Positions 16,009 through 26,087 of a DNA stretch of 64,000 nucleotides are shown piece by piece. The notes beneath the pieces are model-generated. The model had not been told where the DNA came from, did not search any database, and worked only from the letters and a program-made list of their open reading frames with translations. The translations under genes were made by a program, and so were the position numbers. The DNA comes from Rhodoferax sp. (GTDB lineage Bacteria; Pseudomonadota; Gammaproteobacteria; Burkholderiales; Burkholderiaceae_C). Position 1 is the first letter of the stretch, and the number at the start of each line of letters is the position of its first letter. The stretch is from the NCBI GenBank assembly GCA_024235935.1, contig JACKLL010000004.1, positions 186,001 to 250,000 of the forward strand. Reading direction: 5' to 3'.

Positions 16009-16923
16009 TCAAGGTTTCGGGGGCGAATCGCGCTGGCTTTGGCGCAAAACCTGGCGCATTTCGTCCAGGGACAGAACGGTTTCGGGCTGGACCGCGACGC
16101 GGGGGCTGGGCTTGAGCGCGTGGCCGTATATCACCTCGAATGTCAGCACCAGCGGCTCACCCGGCTTTTGCGCCGCCTGCGATTGCGCGAGTTCCCGCTG
16201 CAATTGCGCCTGCCAGCCGCGAGCCCGCAGCCCCGCAAAGCGCTGCCGGTGCAGGTTGCGGCCAAGGCCGCGCAGTTCGGCCAGCAACGTTTCGGGCGAT
16301 GTGAAGGTGAGCGTCACCCGCTCCATATCCATCACCGGCTCGGCGAAGCCGGCCCCCACCAGCATGTCGCCCCAGTCGTGCATGTCGGTGAATTCGTGTG
16401 CCGGCGCCGGCCACCCGCGCGCGCGGTACAGCGAGCGCAGCTCGACCAGCGTATCGGGTCCGAGGCACGAGAACATCAGAAAACCGTCGGTCGCCAGCAT
16501 CCGGCCCCACTGCCGCAGCAAGGCCGCAGGGTCTGCCGCCATGTGCAAGGCCATATTGGCCCACACCATATCGGCGCTGCCATCGGCCGGCACGCCCCAT
16601 TGCAGCGCCGTCTGACGCCAGCGCGCCGCATCCCACCATGGCTTGCGCAGCGCCTGCTCGGCCAGGCCCTGGCGCGCGGCATCGGGTTCGACCACCCAGC
16701 ATTGCGCCTGCGGATAGGCCTGCGCGACCGCCGCATGCGCCTGCATGCCGCCGGACAGGGGCTCCCAGTCGACCCAGTTGCGGGGCTGCAGCCGGATCCA
16801 TTGCAAGCGCTCCTGCATGCGCCGGCCAATCTCCTCATGCAGCCAGGGCGACACCGGATGCGCAAGACGGGCCCAGCGCGCAGCGGCGCGTGGGTCAATT
16901 GAGGGAGGGAGATCGGCAGACAT
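16009..16923 (-). CDS. BioC-like SAM-dependent methyltransferase
   Basis: The 304-residue protein begins with a region resembling BioC (YxRxA-type start replaced by RAAARWARLAHPVSPWLHEEIGRRM). It contains a class I methyltransferase core with an acidic strand end (CWVVEPDAA) and the DMVWANMALHMAADP motif. BioC methylates malonyl-ACP at the start of biotin synthesis, but the glycine-rich SAM loop is weak here (WEPLSGGMQAH), and other bio genes are absent. I call it BioC-like. It is divergent from comF, 27 bp apart. Confidence 0.7.
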   Translation of the reverse strand: MSADLPPSIDPRAAARWARLAHPVSPWLHEEIGRRMQERLQWIRLQPRNWVDWEPLSGGMQAHAAVAQAYPQAQCWVVEPDAARQGLAEQALRKPWWDAARWRQTALQWGVPADGSADMVWANMALHMAADPAALLRQWGRMLATDGFLMFSCLGPDTLVELRSLYRARGWPAPAHEFTDMHDWGDMLVGAGFAEPVMDMERVTLTFTSPETLLAELRGLGRNLHRQRFAGLRARGWQAQLQRELAQSQAAQKPGEPLVLTFEVIYGHALKPSPRVAVQPETVLSLDEMRQVLRQSQRDSPPKP

Positions 16924-16950
16924 GGGTTGCGCGCAGCATATATTGGCCCG

Positions 16951-17667
16951 ATGTTTCGCGCCCAGTGCCAGAGCATATCCGACCGGATACCGGGCCAATG
17001 CGCGGTCTGCCTGCGCTGGCCCGCCAATCCGGTCTGCGATGCCTGCGTGGCAAGCTTCGCGCAACCTGTGCCCCGATGCGCCACCTGCGCCCTCGTCGTC
17101 CATGCGGCGGTCCGCCAGTGCGGCGCCTGCATCCGCCATCCGCCGCCGCTGGACGCCTGCGTGGCCGCGCTGCACTACGCCTACCCCTGGTCCGGACTGA
17201 TCGTGCGCTTCAAGTTTCAGCAGCACCCGGCCTGGGCCCGAACGCTGGCCCAGCTGCTGCGCAGCGCCCCCTGGGTGGAGCCCGAACTGGACCAGGCCGA
17301 CCGGGTCATACCCATGCCCTTGTCGACACAGCGGCTGCGCCAGCGCGGGTTCAACCAGGCGCTGGAACTGGCACGCCAGCTGGCACCGGACAAACTCGCG
17401 ACGGGTCTGCTGCTGCGCATTCGCGACACACCGGCGCAAAGTGCGCTGGGCCGCACGCAGCGCATGCGCAATGTCCGCGATGCATTTGCGGTCGAACCGC
17501 TGCGCCGCGCCGAACTGTCCGGAGCCCGGGTGGTGCTGGTCGACGACGTGATGACCAGCGGCGCATCGCTGTTTGCCGCCGCAACGGCGCTGCGCCAGGC
17601 CGGCGCACGCCACGTCACCGGCATGGTGCTGGCCCGCGCCGACCCGCCGGGCGAAGCGCCGCGCTGA
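16951..17667 (+). CDS. ComF family phosphoribosyltransferase-like protein
   Basis: The 238-residue protein has an N-terminal zinc-finger-like set of Cys pairs (CAVC, CDAC, CATC, CGAC) and a C-terminal PRT domain. The PRPP motif VVLVDDVMTSGAS is near residue 190, and the family-specific RGFNQALELA segment lies before it. ComF proteins are needed for DNA uptake in competent bacteria, but their enzymatic role is not settled. ATG 16951 is preferred because it follows the TATTGGCCCG leader; an upstream in-frame start at 16927 would add eight residues. Confidence 0.9.
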   Translation: MFRAQCQSISDRIPGQCAVCLRWPANPVCDACVASFAQPVPRCATCALVVHAAVRQCGACIRHPPPLDACVAALHYAYPWSGLIVRFKFQQHPAWARTLAQLLRSAPWVEPELDQADRVIPMPLSTQRLRQRGFNQALELARQLAPDKLATGLLLRIRDTPAQSALGRTQRMRNVRDAFAVEPLRRAELSGARVVLVDDVMTSGASLFAAATALRQAGARHVTGMVLARADPPGEAPR

Positions 17668-17685
17668 CCGGAGACAATCAGGCCC

Positions 17686-18153
17686 ATGTTCAACATCGTC
17701 CTGGTCGCGCCCGAGATTCCACCCAATACCGGCAACGTCATCCGGCTGGCGGCCAATACCGGCTGTCGGCTGCATCTGGTCGAGCCGCTGGGGTTTTCAC
17801 TGGAGGACCGGCAGCTGCGCCGCGCCGGACTGGACTACCACGAATACGCGCCGCTGCAACGCCACGCCAGCTGGGAGGCGCTGCTGGGCCAGGAGAGCCC
17901 CGCCGCGCAGCGCATGTTCGCGCTGAGCACGCGTGGCACGGCCAGCCCCTACGAACAGTCCTTTCTGCCGGGCGACTGGCTGGTTTTCGGCTCGGAGACC
18001 CGCGGCTTGCCCGACACGCTGCGCGACAGTTTCCCGATCGCACAGTGCCTGCGTCTGCCGATGCGCGAGGGTCAGCGCAGCCTGAATCTGTCGAACGCCG
18101 TCGCGGTCACGGTGTTCGAGGCCTGGCGGCAGAACGGCTTCAGGACCGACTGA
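17686..18153 (+). CDS. trmL: tRNA (cytidine(34)-2'-O)-methyltransferase
   Basis: The 155-residue SPOUT protein contains all three knot motifs: NTGNVIRLAANTG, FGSETRGLP and the MREGQRSLNLSNAVAVTVFE C-terminus that forms the trefoil knot and SAM site. It methylates the wobble position of tRNA-Leu. It follows comF by 18 bp and is probably cotranscribed with it. Confidence 0.95.
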   Translation: MFNIVLVAPEIPPNTGNVIRLAANTGCRLHLVEPLGFSLEDRQLRRAGLDYHEYAPLQRHASWEALLGQESPAAQRMFALSTRGTASPYEQSFLPGDWLVFGSETRGLPDTLRDSFPIAQCLRLPMREGQRSLNLSNAVAVTVFEAWRQNGFRTD

Positions 18154-18183
18154 CCTGGCCTGCATGGCCCGCGCACCCCGCGG

Positions 18184-18639
18184 TCAGGGGTAGCGACGCA
18201 CCACCGACTGCGCCACACAGACCGGCTTGGTCGCGCCCTCCTTCTCGACCACCACGTCCCAGACCAGCTGCACGCCGTTGTTGTCGACCGGCTCACTCGA
18301 GGCCAGCGTCATACGGGCCCGCAGGCGGCTGCCCACCGGAACCGGCGCCATGAAGCGGACCTTGTTCAGCCCGTAGTTGACCGCCATGCCCGACTCGGCA
18401 ATGGCCAGCGTCGCATCGAAGAAGCGCGCTAACAGTGACAAGGTCAGGTAGCCGTGGGCAATCGGGGCACCAAATGGCCCGGCCTTGGCCTTTTCGACGT
18501 CCACGTGGATCCACTGGTGATCGCCGGTGGCCTCGGCAAACTGGTTGACCTGCTGCTGGGTGACGGTGATCCAGTCACTGACGGCCACCTCCTGGCCCAC
18601 GCAGGCGGACAGGTCGGACAGGGTCTGAAAGATTCTCAT
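18184..18639 (-). CDS. MaoC family dehydratase (NodN-like)
   Basis: The 151-residue single hotdog-fold protein has the hydratase motif ATGDHQWIHVD, with the catalytic Asp and His, near residue 37. An AHGYLTLSLL helix follows. It probably hydrates an enoyl-CoA or related thioester; the substrate cannot be told from sequence. It follows the ParA gene on the same strand by 48 bp but has no obvious functional link with it. Confidence 0.85.
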   Translation of the reverse strand: MRIFQTLSDLSACVGQEVAVSDWITVTQQQVNQFAEATGDHQWIHVDVEKAKAGPFGAPIAHGYLTLSLLARFFDATLAIAESGMAVNYGLNKVRFMAPVPVGSRLRARMTLASSEPVDNNGVQLVWDVVVEKEGATKPVCVAQSVVRRYP

Positions 18640-18687
18640 GGTCGCAAAGGACGGCGCAACACCGCCCGGGGGTGGGTGGAAAGAAGT

Positions 18688-19308
18688 TCAGGCGTCGAGC
18701 CACTGGCAGATCGGCTGCCACTGCTCCAGGTCCTTTTCGAAGCGTGCGGACGGCGGAACGTCGAACAGCGTCAGGCCGTGGGCTGCCAGGTGCACGTAGT
18801 TCTGCGTGTCCCGCAGGTAGGACAGCACCGGCAACCCGGTCGAATCGATGAAGGCATGCAGCTTGTCGGCCGCAATGGTGCGGGCATCGACCCGCATGCC
18901 GACCAGCGCGATCTTGCTCTTGTCAGCATGCTTGTTGGCGGCCAGGTCGTCCAGAAAGGCCCGGGTCGCAAAGATGTCGAACACGCTGGGCTGCACCGGC
19001 ACGATAACCTTATCCGCCATCTTCATCACGTCCTTGAAGCGCCATCCGTGCAGGCCGGCCGGCGTGTCGACCACCACGTGGGTGGTGCCGCGCGGCGGCC
19101 GGGCGATCAGGTCGGCATTGATGTCCCAGGTCTGGATCGGTGCGGCAAGGGGCGGGCGCAGCCCCAGCCACAGCCGCGACGACTGCTGGCGGTCGGCGTC
19201 GCCGAGCATCACCGCATGGCCACGGGACGCGAAATATCCGGCGACGTGGGTGGCCAGCGTGGACTTGCCCACGCCGCCCTTGGGATTGGCGATAACAACG
19301 ACTGGCAT
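18688..19308 (-). CDS. Orphan ParA family ATPase
   Basis: The 206-residue protein has the deviant Walker A KGGVGKS at residues 10-16, the A' region (GDADRQQSS) and Walker B (VVVDTPAG). ParA proteins position cargo such as plasmids, chromosomes or protein clusters. There is no ParB, no parS site and no chemotaxis gene nearby, so its cargo is unknown. The short length and missing N-terminal HTH resemble the small ParA/MinD-like positioning ATPases. It is divergent from the Kef gene. Confidence 0.85.
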   Translation of the reverse strand: MPVVVIANPKGGVGKSTLATHVAGYFASRGHAVMLGDADRQQSSRLWLGLRPPLAAPIQTWDINADLIARPPRGTTHVVVDTPAGLHGWRFKDVMKMADKVIVPVQPSVFDIFATRAFLDDLAANKHADKSKIALVGMRVDARTIAADKLHAFIDSTGLPVLSYLRDTQNYVHLAAHGLTLFDVPPSARFEKDLEQWQPICQWLDA

Positions 19309-19466
19309 GCGGAACCCCCGGGTCTTTTGCTTTGCGCTATGTTAGCGTCCTGCCGCAGCCATCCCGGTTCCTGCCGTGCTGCGGCGGCGCGCCTCGCCAC
19401 AGCGGGGCGGTCCGTCGGCCCCAGCCCCTGTCCACCTACCGTCGCCCACACGCACCGCCCGCCGCC

Positions 19467-21308
19467 ATGGAACACACGCCCGCCTGGCTGATCAACAGCT
19501 TCATCTACCTGAGTGCTGCCGTCATTGCCGTGCCGCTGAGCAAGGCCCTGGGCCTGGGGACCATCATCGGCTACCTGGCTGCCGGCATGGCCATCGGCCC
19601 CTGGGGGCTGGGTCTGGTGACCAACGTACAGGACATCCTGCACTTTGCCGAGTTCGGCGTGGTGCTGATGCTGTTCCTGGTCGGTCTGGAGCTCGAACCG
19701 CGCCGGCTGTGGAACCTGCGCCGACCCATCTTCGGCTGGGGCAGCCTGCAGGTGCTCGGTTGCGCAGCCGCCCTGACGGCCGCCGCCGTCGCATTCGGCG
19801 TCGAATGGCGCATCGCGCTGGTCGCCGGGCTCGGCCTGGCACTGTCCAGCACCGCCATCGCGCTGCAGGTCATGGACGACCGCAACATGCTGCCGACCAG
19901 CAGCGGACAGGCCGCTTTCGCAGTCTTGCTGTTCCAGGACGTCGCGGCCATCCCCATCCTCGCGCTGGTGCCGCTGCTCGGGGTCGGGCTGGCGAGCACC
20001 GACCCCTCGACCAGCCACGGGCTGGAAATCGCCCGCGTTTTGTTGGTGATCGCCGCCATCGTGCTCGGAGGCCGGCTGCTGCTGCGCCCCTTGTTCCGCT
20101 GGATTGCCCGCTCCCATACGCCCGAGATCTTCACCGCGGCCTCGCTGTTGCTGGTGGTCGGCATCGCCGCGCTGATGCAGCTGGTGGGCTTGTCGATGGC
20201 CCTGGGGGCCTTTCTCGCGGGTGTGCTGTTGGCAGAAAGCGAATACCGGCGCGAGCTGGAAACCGACATCGAGCCGTTCAAGGGCCTGCTGCTGGGCCTG
20301 TTCTTCATCGCGGTCGGAATGAGCATCGACTTTGGCGTGCTGATCGCATCGCCCGGCCAGATGGCGGCCATCGTTCTCGGATTCCTGCTGCTCAAGGGGG
20401 CCGTCATCTATGCGCTGAGCCGCGCCATGAAGCTGCCGCTGCAGGACCGCGCGGTATTCACGCTGCTGCTGGCCCAGGGCGGCGAATTCGCGTTCGTGGT
20501 GTTCCAGGCCGCCGCCGGTGCCAGCGTGTTCACGCCGCAGACCGCGTCGCTGCTCATCGGCGCCGTCACCGTGTCGATGCTGCTGTCGCCCTTGCTGCTG
20601 CTGGCGGTGGACAAATGGCTGCTGCCCCGTTTCGCGAACGGTCCCACCACCACACTGGAGGAAATTTCCGAACCGCAGGAGGCGCCGGTGCTGATCGCCG
20701 GGTTTGGTCGATACGGCCAGATCGTCACCCGGATGCTGCTGGCCGAAGGATTCCCCTGCACCGTGCTCGAACACGACTCGGACATGGTCGAAGTCGCGCG
20801 CAATTTCGGCAACCAGGTGTTTTACGGCGACGCAACCCGGCTGGACTTGCTGCGCACCGCCGGTGCGGCCCAGGCCCGGGTGCTGGTGGTCGCGGTCGAC
20901 GACGTGGAGCAGTCGCTCAAGATCGTCGATCTGGCGCACGCGCATTTCCCCAACCTGGAGATCGTGGCACGGGCGCGCGACGTCACGCACTGGAACAAGC
21001 TGCGCGACCGCAATGTGATGCTGGTGCAGCGTGAACTGTTCGAGTCCAGTCTGCGCAGTGCACGCAGCGTGCTCGAGTTGCTCGGCCACAGCGCGCACGA
21101 TGCAGATACCAGTGCCCGCCGGTTCCGAAAGCACAACCTGGAACTGTTCGAGAAGATGCACCCGCACTACCAGGACCGGGCCAAGCTGATCGCGGTGGTC
21201 AAGGAAGGTCGCCAGCAACTGGAGCAGCAGATGGCGCAGGAGCGGCTCGAGCGCAAGCGGCGGTCACCGGCCAGCCCCGAGGTGGCGCCGACGGACGCCA
21301 CGCGCTGA
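19467..21308 (+). CDS. Kef-type monovalent cation:proton antiporter with RCK domain
   Basis: The 613-residue protein has twelve or so helices of the CPA2 family over residues 5-390, including the VGLELEPRRLW and LLFQDVAAIPIL motifs. A cytosolic RCK-N domain begins with VLIAGFGRYGQIVTRMLL, a Rossmann fold that binds nucleotide or glutathione adducts. A basic, Gln-rich tail follows. It is likely a glutathione-gated potassium efflux or proton antiport system; KefB and KefC cannot be distinguished from sequence. The start ATG 19467 is preferred over a longer 5' extension that would encode a Pro/Arg-rich leader. Confidence 0.93.
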   Translation: MEHTPAWLINSFIYLSAAVIAVPLSKALGLGTIIGYLAAGMAIGPWGLGLVTNVQDILHFAEFGVVLMLFLVGLELEPRRLWNLRRPIFGWGSLQVLGCAAALTAAAVAFGVEWRIALVAGLGLALSSTAIALQVMDDRNMLPTSSGQAAFAVLLFQDVAAIPILALVPLLGVGLASTDPSTSHGLEIARVLLVIAAIVLGGRLLLRPLFRWIARSHTPEIFTAASLLLVVGIAALMQLVGLSMALGAFLAGVLLAESEYRRELETDIEPFKGLLLGLFFIAVGMSIDFGVLIASPGQMAAIVLGFLLLKGAVIYALSRAMKLPLQDRAVFTLLLAQGGEFAFVVFQAAAGASVFTPQTASLLIGAVTVSMLLSPLLLLAVDKWLLPRFANGPTTTLEEISEPQEAPVLIAGFGRYGQIVTRMLLAEGFPCTVLEHDSDMVEVARNFGNQVFYGDATRLDLLRTAGAAQARVLVVAVDDVEQSLKIVDLAHAHFPNLEIVARARDVTHWNKLRDRNVMLVQRELFESSLRSARSVLELLGHSAHDADTSARRFRKHNLELFEKMHPHYQDRAKLIAVVKEGRQQLEQQMAQERLERKRRSPASPEVAPTDATR

Positions 21309-21356
21309 GCGCAGGTCGCGGGGCGGCCGGCATCGACATCACGCGACAATCCCCGG

Positions 21357-21995
21357 ATGCAAAGTGCACAGACCTGGGGAGAAACCGTTCGCCTGCTGGT
21401 GGAGCTCGGCGCCACCGCGGCCTTCGCCCTGTCCGGCGTGATGGAGGCCGCACGCAAGCGGCTCGACGCGGTTGGCGTCTGCGTGGTGGGGTTTCTGGCC
21501 GCGTTCGGCGGCGGAACGCTGCGCGACCTGTTGCTGGATCGGCGGCCTTTTTTCTGGGTTCAGCATGTCGAGGTCCTGTGGGCCGTGATGGCCCTGTGCG
21601 TGCTGGCCATGCTGTTCCTGCGCCAGCGCCATTTCCGTCTGACCGAGCGCGCCATCCAGTGGCCCGACGCGCTGGGGCTGGGCCTGTTCGCCGCCACCGG
21701 CGTGCACCAGGCGCTGCTGCTGCAGATGCCGGCGCTGGTCGCGGTGCTGATGGGGCTGATCACCGGCGTATTCGGCGGCGTCCTGCGCGACATGGTCTGC
21801 AACGAGATTCCCAGCGCCTTTGCGGACCACCGCCCGTATGCCGTCTGCGCCTTCGTCGGTGGCTGGGTCTACGTGGGGATGTGGCAGGCGCAGGCGCCCG
21901 GCTGGCTGGCGCTGGTCGCCTGCGTGGGCATCACCGCCGGGCTGCGCGCACTGGCACTTTGGCGCAACTGGCAGCTGCCGCCCTGGCGGGTCTGA
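21357..21995 (+). CDS. TRIC-like trimeric cation channel family protein (UPF0126)
   Basis: The 212-residue protein has seven helices formed by two internally repeated UPF0126 units. Each carries the Gly-rich hinge FGGGTLRDLLL or FGGVLRDMV, the second reading TGVFGGVLRDMVCNEIP. Bacterial relatives form trimeric cation-permeable channels. It lies 48 bp after the Kef gene on the same strand, so both ion-transport genes may be cotranscribed. Confidence 0.9.
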   Translation: MQSAQTWGETVRLLVELGATAAFALSGVMEAARKRLDAVGVCVVGFLAAFGGGTLRDLLLDRRPFFWVQHVEVLWAVMALCVLAMLFLRQRHFRLTERAIQWPDALGLGLFAATGVHQALLLQMPALVAVLMGLITGVFGGVLRDMVCNEIPSAFADHRPYAVCAFVGGWVYVGMWQAQAPGWLALVACVGITAGLRALALWRNWQLPPWRV

Positions 21996-22096
21996 AAGGC
22001 GCGCCGGCAAGCCGCCGGGAGCGTCCGGGACCAGGCCCGGCACAAGGCCCGGTGCCAGTGGGGGGATGGCGCGGCGCACCGATAATTGCCCCTGCC

Positions 22097-22534
22097 ATGC
22101 TGATTCAACCCTCCCAAGCCGATGTCCGCCGTTTTTTCTGCGGGGTCTATGCCAAGGCCCGTGCCGGCCAGCCGATGGAGGCCATCGAGACACTGGCCAG
22201 CGGCTGGATCGACGAGCACCCCGAATACCACGCCGAACTGGCCAACGTCGACGCCGCGCTGCGCAGCATGGCGCAGGTGTCGGACGCCGGCGACAGCCCG
22301 TTCCTGCACCTGTCCATGCACCTGTCGATCAGCGAGCAATGCTCGATCGACCAGCCACGCGGCATCCGGCAGGCGGTCGAGTTGCTGTCGCACCGGCGCA
22401 ACTCGCTGCACCAGGCCCACCACGCGGCGATGGACTGCCTCGGAAAAATGATCTGGGAGAGCCAGCGGGCAGGACGCCCGCCGGATGGCGAAGCCTATAT
22501 CGCCTGCGTGCAGCGCCACGCCACCCGCGACTGA
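22097..22534 (+). CDS. DUF1841 family protein
   Basis: The 145-residue soluble protein has the family pattern of a mostly helical DUF1841 member: an acidic start with DVRRFF, an HPEYHAEL segment, then LHLSMHLSISEQ and a HRRNSLHQAHH-type basic stretch. Function is not known. It ends four bases before a strong hairpin shared with the convergent cytochrome c4 gene. Confidence 0.85.
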   Translation: MLIQPSQADVRRFFCGVYAKARAGQPMEAIETLASGWIDEHPEYHAELANVDAALRSMAQVSDAGDSPFLHLSMHLSISEQCSIDQPRGIRQAVELLSHRRNSLHQAHHAAMDCLGKMIWESQRAGRPPDGEAYIACVQRHATRD

Positions 22535-22537
22535 GAA

Positions 22538-22557
22538 GCCGGCGCCTGGGCGCCGGC
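22538..22557. terminator. Bidirectional hairpin between DUF1841 and cytochrome c4
   Basis: GCCGGCGC-CTGG-GCGCCGGC is an 8-bp perfect stem with a 4-base loop placed between two convergent stop codons. Neither side has a long T-run. Confidence 0.6.
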
Positions 22558-22567
22558 AAAGGCCTGG

Positions 22568-23224
22568 TTACTTGAATTCGTGCTGCGGCACGGTCTGCAG
22601 GTCGCCCGGCAGCGAATGCAGGTAATTGGCCAGTGTCTTGAGTTCGTTGTTGGAGAACTGCTTGGCAATGCCGGCCATGATGCCGTTGGAGCGACCCCAG
22701 GTTGTATGGCCTTCGGCCTTGTAGGACTTCAGGGCCACAAACAGGTAGTCGGCATATTGCCCCGCCACCTTGGGATAGGAAGGATCGATGGGCTTGTTGA
22801 AGTTGTCGCCGTGGCAGGCGACACAGCCGCCCTTGGCGACCAGTTCGGCGGCCTTGGCATTGGCGGGCGCCGCTGCCGGTGCCGCGCCAGGCTGGGCGCT
22901 GCCCGCATAGTAGGCCGACACATCGGCGATGTCCTGGTCGTTCAGGCCCTCGGCGATGCCGCGCATCGACGGGTGCTTGCGCTCGCCCTTCTGGTAGGCG
23001 TGCAGCGCGGCGGCGATGTACTTCTCGCCCTGACCAGAGATCATCGGCACCTTGTAGACTTCAGGAAAACTGGCTTGGTAGCCCTTGATGCCGTGGCAGC
23101 CGATGCACATGGCAATCTTGCCCGCACCGGCCTTGGCGTCGCCCTTGACCTCCTGGGCACTCGCCGACAACGCGGTCACCGAAGCGACAAACACCACAAC
23201 CAGGGACGACAACAACTTGTTCAT
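22568..23224 (-). CDS. Diheme cytochrome c4
   Basis: The 218-residue protein has a cleavable signal peptide (LLSSLVVVFVASVTALSASA) and two class I heme c domains, each with one CxxCH: CIGCH near residue 40 and CVACH near residue 133. Two axial Met candidates follow (VPMISGQ and GIMAGIA). It is a periplasmic electron carrier that can feed terminal oxidases such as the aa3 oxidase of this window. It is divergent from the MoxR gene. Confidence 0.95.
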   Translation of the reverse strand: MNKLLSSLVVVFVASVTALSASAQEVKGDAKAGAGKIAMCIGCHGIKGYQASFPEVYKVPMISGQGEKYIAAALHAYQKGERKHPSMRGIAEGLNDQDIADVSAYYAGSAQPGAAPAAAPANAKAAELVAKGGCVACHGDNFNKPIDPSYPKVAGQYADYLFVALKSYKAEGHTTWGRSNGIMAGIAKQFSNNELKTLANYLHSLPGDLQTVPQHEFK

Positions 23225-23333
23225 TTTGCGCAGACAATCAAAGATGGGCCGGGGAATCTCAAACCGAGCAGATTATATCGGCCATGTTTTCACCCCCGTC
23301 TTCGACCTCCCCTAGCCACACCGACCCTGCACC

Positions 23334-24176
<843 letters not shown>

Positions 24177-24202
24177 GCCGCGCGGCCGTCCGGGAGCACA
24201 CC

Positions 24203-24802
24203 ATGCCATTCGTAGAACCCGTCGAGCTGCGTGATCGAGGTATCGAGCTGGTCCCGCTGGGACTCGAGCATGAAGAAGGCCTGCGCGCGGCAGCCAGCGA
24301 CGGCGAATTGTGGAATCTGCGCATCACCTCGGTGCCGGAGCCGGCGCAGACCCGACGCTACATCGAGGATGCGCTGCAGATGCGCGCCGATGGCAACCGT
24401 TTCGCCTTTGCCGTGCGGGATTGCGCCACCGGCACCGTGCTGGGTTCGAGCAGCTACCACGACATCCTGCCCGCCGTGAAGCGGGTCGAGATCGGCTACA
24501 CCTGGTACGGCAAGTCCAGCCAGCGCACCCACGTCAACACCACCTGCAAGCTGCTGCTGATGGGCCACGCCTTCGACACGCTGGGTTGCCACGTGGTGGG
24601 CTGGCGCACCGACAACTTCAACTTTGCGTCGCAGCGCGCGATCGAACGCCTGGGTGCAAAGAAGGACGGCGTGATCCGGGGCCACGCCCTGCGCCGTGAC
24701 GGCACCATCCGCGATACCGTGATGTATAGCCTGCGTTCGGGCGAATGGCCCGAAGCCAGGGCCCATCTGATGTACCTGCGGGACCGGCCGCGGGACCGCT
24801 GA
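24203..24802 (+). CDS. GNAT family N-acetyltransferase (RimJ/RimL-like)
   Basis: The 199-residue protein has the RimL-like GNAT layout: an N-terminal LVPLGLEHEEGL segment, the VLGSSSYHDI and VEIGYTWYGKSSQRTHVNT strand that carries the acetyl-CoA pyrophosphate loop, and the C-terminal NFASQRAIERLGAKKDG motif typical of protein or small-molecule acetyltransferases. GGGAG precedes the ATG. It is inserted between the MoxR and VWA genes, which are usually adjacent, and may modify the same client proteins. Confidence 0.88.
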   Translation: MPFVEPVELRDRGIELVPLGLEHEEGLRAAASDGELWNLRITSVPEPAQTRRYIEDALQMRADGNRFAFAVRDCATGTVLGSSSYHDILPAVKRVEIGYTWYGKSSQRTHVNTTCKLLLMGHAFDTLGCHVVGWRTDNFNFASQRAIERLGAKKDGVIRGHALRRDGTIRDTVMYSLRSGEWPEARAHLMYLRDRPRDR

Positions 24803-24869
24803 TGGCCGGCTCCGGCGGCCCTGGCGACGGCACCCGCCGCAGGGGAGCAGACCGGCAATGGAGTGAAAC

Positions 24870-26084
24870 ATGCTGATCGACTTTTTCTACACCCTGCGTT
24901 CGGCCAAGCTGCCGGTTTCGGTCAAGGAATACCTGACCCTGCTCGAGGCGCTCAAGGAAGGCGTCGTGGGGCCGAACACGGCGCAGGACGACGGTGATGG
25001 CCCTGCGGTGGGGTACAAGATCGACGACTTCTACTACCTCAGCCGTACGACGCTGGTGAAGGACGAGAAGCACTATGACAAGTTCGACCGCGCCTTCTCC
25101 GCCTATTTCAAGGGCGTGGAAATGCTGGCCGATTTCACGCGCGACATCCCGCTGGAGTGGCTGCGCAAGAACCTCGAACTCAACCTGAGCCCGGAGGAGA
25201 AGGCCAAGATCGAGAAAATGGGCTGGGACGAGCTCATGGAAACGCTCAAGAAGCGCTTCGAGGAGCAGAAGGAGCGCCACGAAGGCGGCAACCGCATGAT
25301 CGGCACCGGTGGCACCTCGCCCTTCGGCGCCAATGGCTTCAACCCGCAGGGCATCCGCATCGGCCAGGAGAAGAGCCGCAACCGCAGTGCCGTCAAGGTC
25401 TGGGACCAGCGCGCCTACAAGGACTACGACGATACCCAGGAGCTGGGCACGCGCAACATCAAGGTGGCGCTGCGCAGGCTGCGCAAGTTCGCCCGCGAAG
25501 GGCACGAAGAAGAACTCGACCTGGACGACACCATCCGCTCCACTGCCGCCAACGCCGGCTGGCTGGACATCAAGATGGTACCGGAGCGCCACAACAACGT
25601 GAAGGTGCTGCTGCTGATGGACGTCGGCGGCACCATGGACGAACACATCGCGCGGGTGGAGGAAATGTTCTCGGCCACCAAGACCGAGTTCAAGCACATG
25701 GAGTTCTATTACTTCCACAACTGCGTCTACGACTTCATGTGGAAGAACAATCGCCGGCGTTTCAGCGAGAAGTTCGCCACCTGGGACATCATCCGCAAGT
25801 ACAACAAGGACTACAAGCTGATCTTCATTGGCGACGCGACGATGAGCCCCTACGAGATCCTGCAGCCGGGCGGCAGTGTCGAGTACAACAACGAGGAAGC
25901 CGGCGCCGAATGGTTGCAGCGCCTCACCAGCGCGTTTCCGAAATTCGTCTGGATCAATCCCGAGCCGCAGGGCGTCTGGCAATACCGCCAGAGCATCAGC
26001 GTGGTGCAGCAGCTGATGAGCCACCGCATGTATCCCCTCACCATCAAGGGTCTGGAAGAAGCCATGCGCCTGCTGTCAAAATAG
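24870..26084 (+). CDS. VWA domain-containing CoxE-like protein with altered MIDAS
   Basis: The 404-residue protein has an N-terminal helical region (VSVKEYLTLLEALK) and a Gly-rich linker near residue 145. A von Willebrand A domain starts near residue 243. Its metal-site motif reads DVGGTMD at 251-257, not the canonical DxSxS: the first Ser is Gly and the second is Thr. Close family members often have DVGGSMD, so the Gly is normal for the family and the Thr is a further change that could still bind a metal. It is the VWA partner of the upstream MoxR ATPase. Confidence 0.9.
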   Translation: MLIDFFYTLRSAKLPVSVKEYLTLLEALKEGVVGPNTAQDDGDGPAVGYKIDDFYYLSRTTLVKDEKHYDKFDRAFSAYFKGVEMLADFTRDIPLEWLRKNLELNLSPEEKAKIEKMGWDELMETLKKRFEEQKERHEGGNRMIGTGGTSPFGANGFNPQGIRIGQEKSRNRSAVKVWDQRAYKDYDDTQELGTRNIKVALRRLRKFAREGHEEELDLDDTIRSTAANAGWLDIKMVPERHNNVKVLLLMDVGGTMDEHIARVEEMFSATKTEFKHMEFYYFHNCVYDFMWKNNRRRFSEKFATWDIIRKYNKDYKLIFIGDATMSPYEILQPGGSVEYNNEEAGAEWLQRLTSAFPKFVWINPEPQGVWQYRQSISVVQQLMSHRMYPLTIKGLEEAMRLLSK

Positions 26085-26087
26085 GGC

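Noticed and set aside
16398..18353. 651-codon plus-strand reading frame over bioC, comF and trmL
   Set aside because: Frame shadow of comF and trmL; no motif and abnormal composition.
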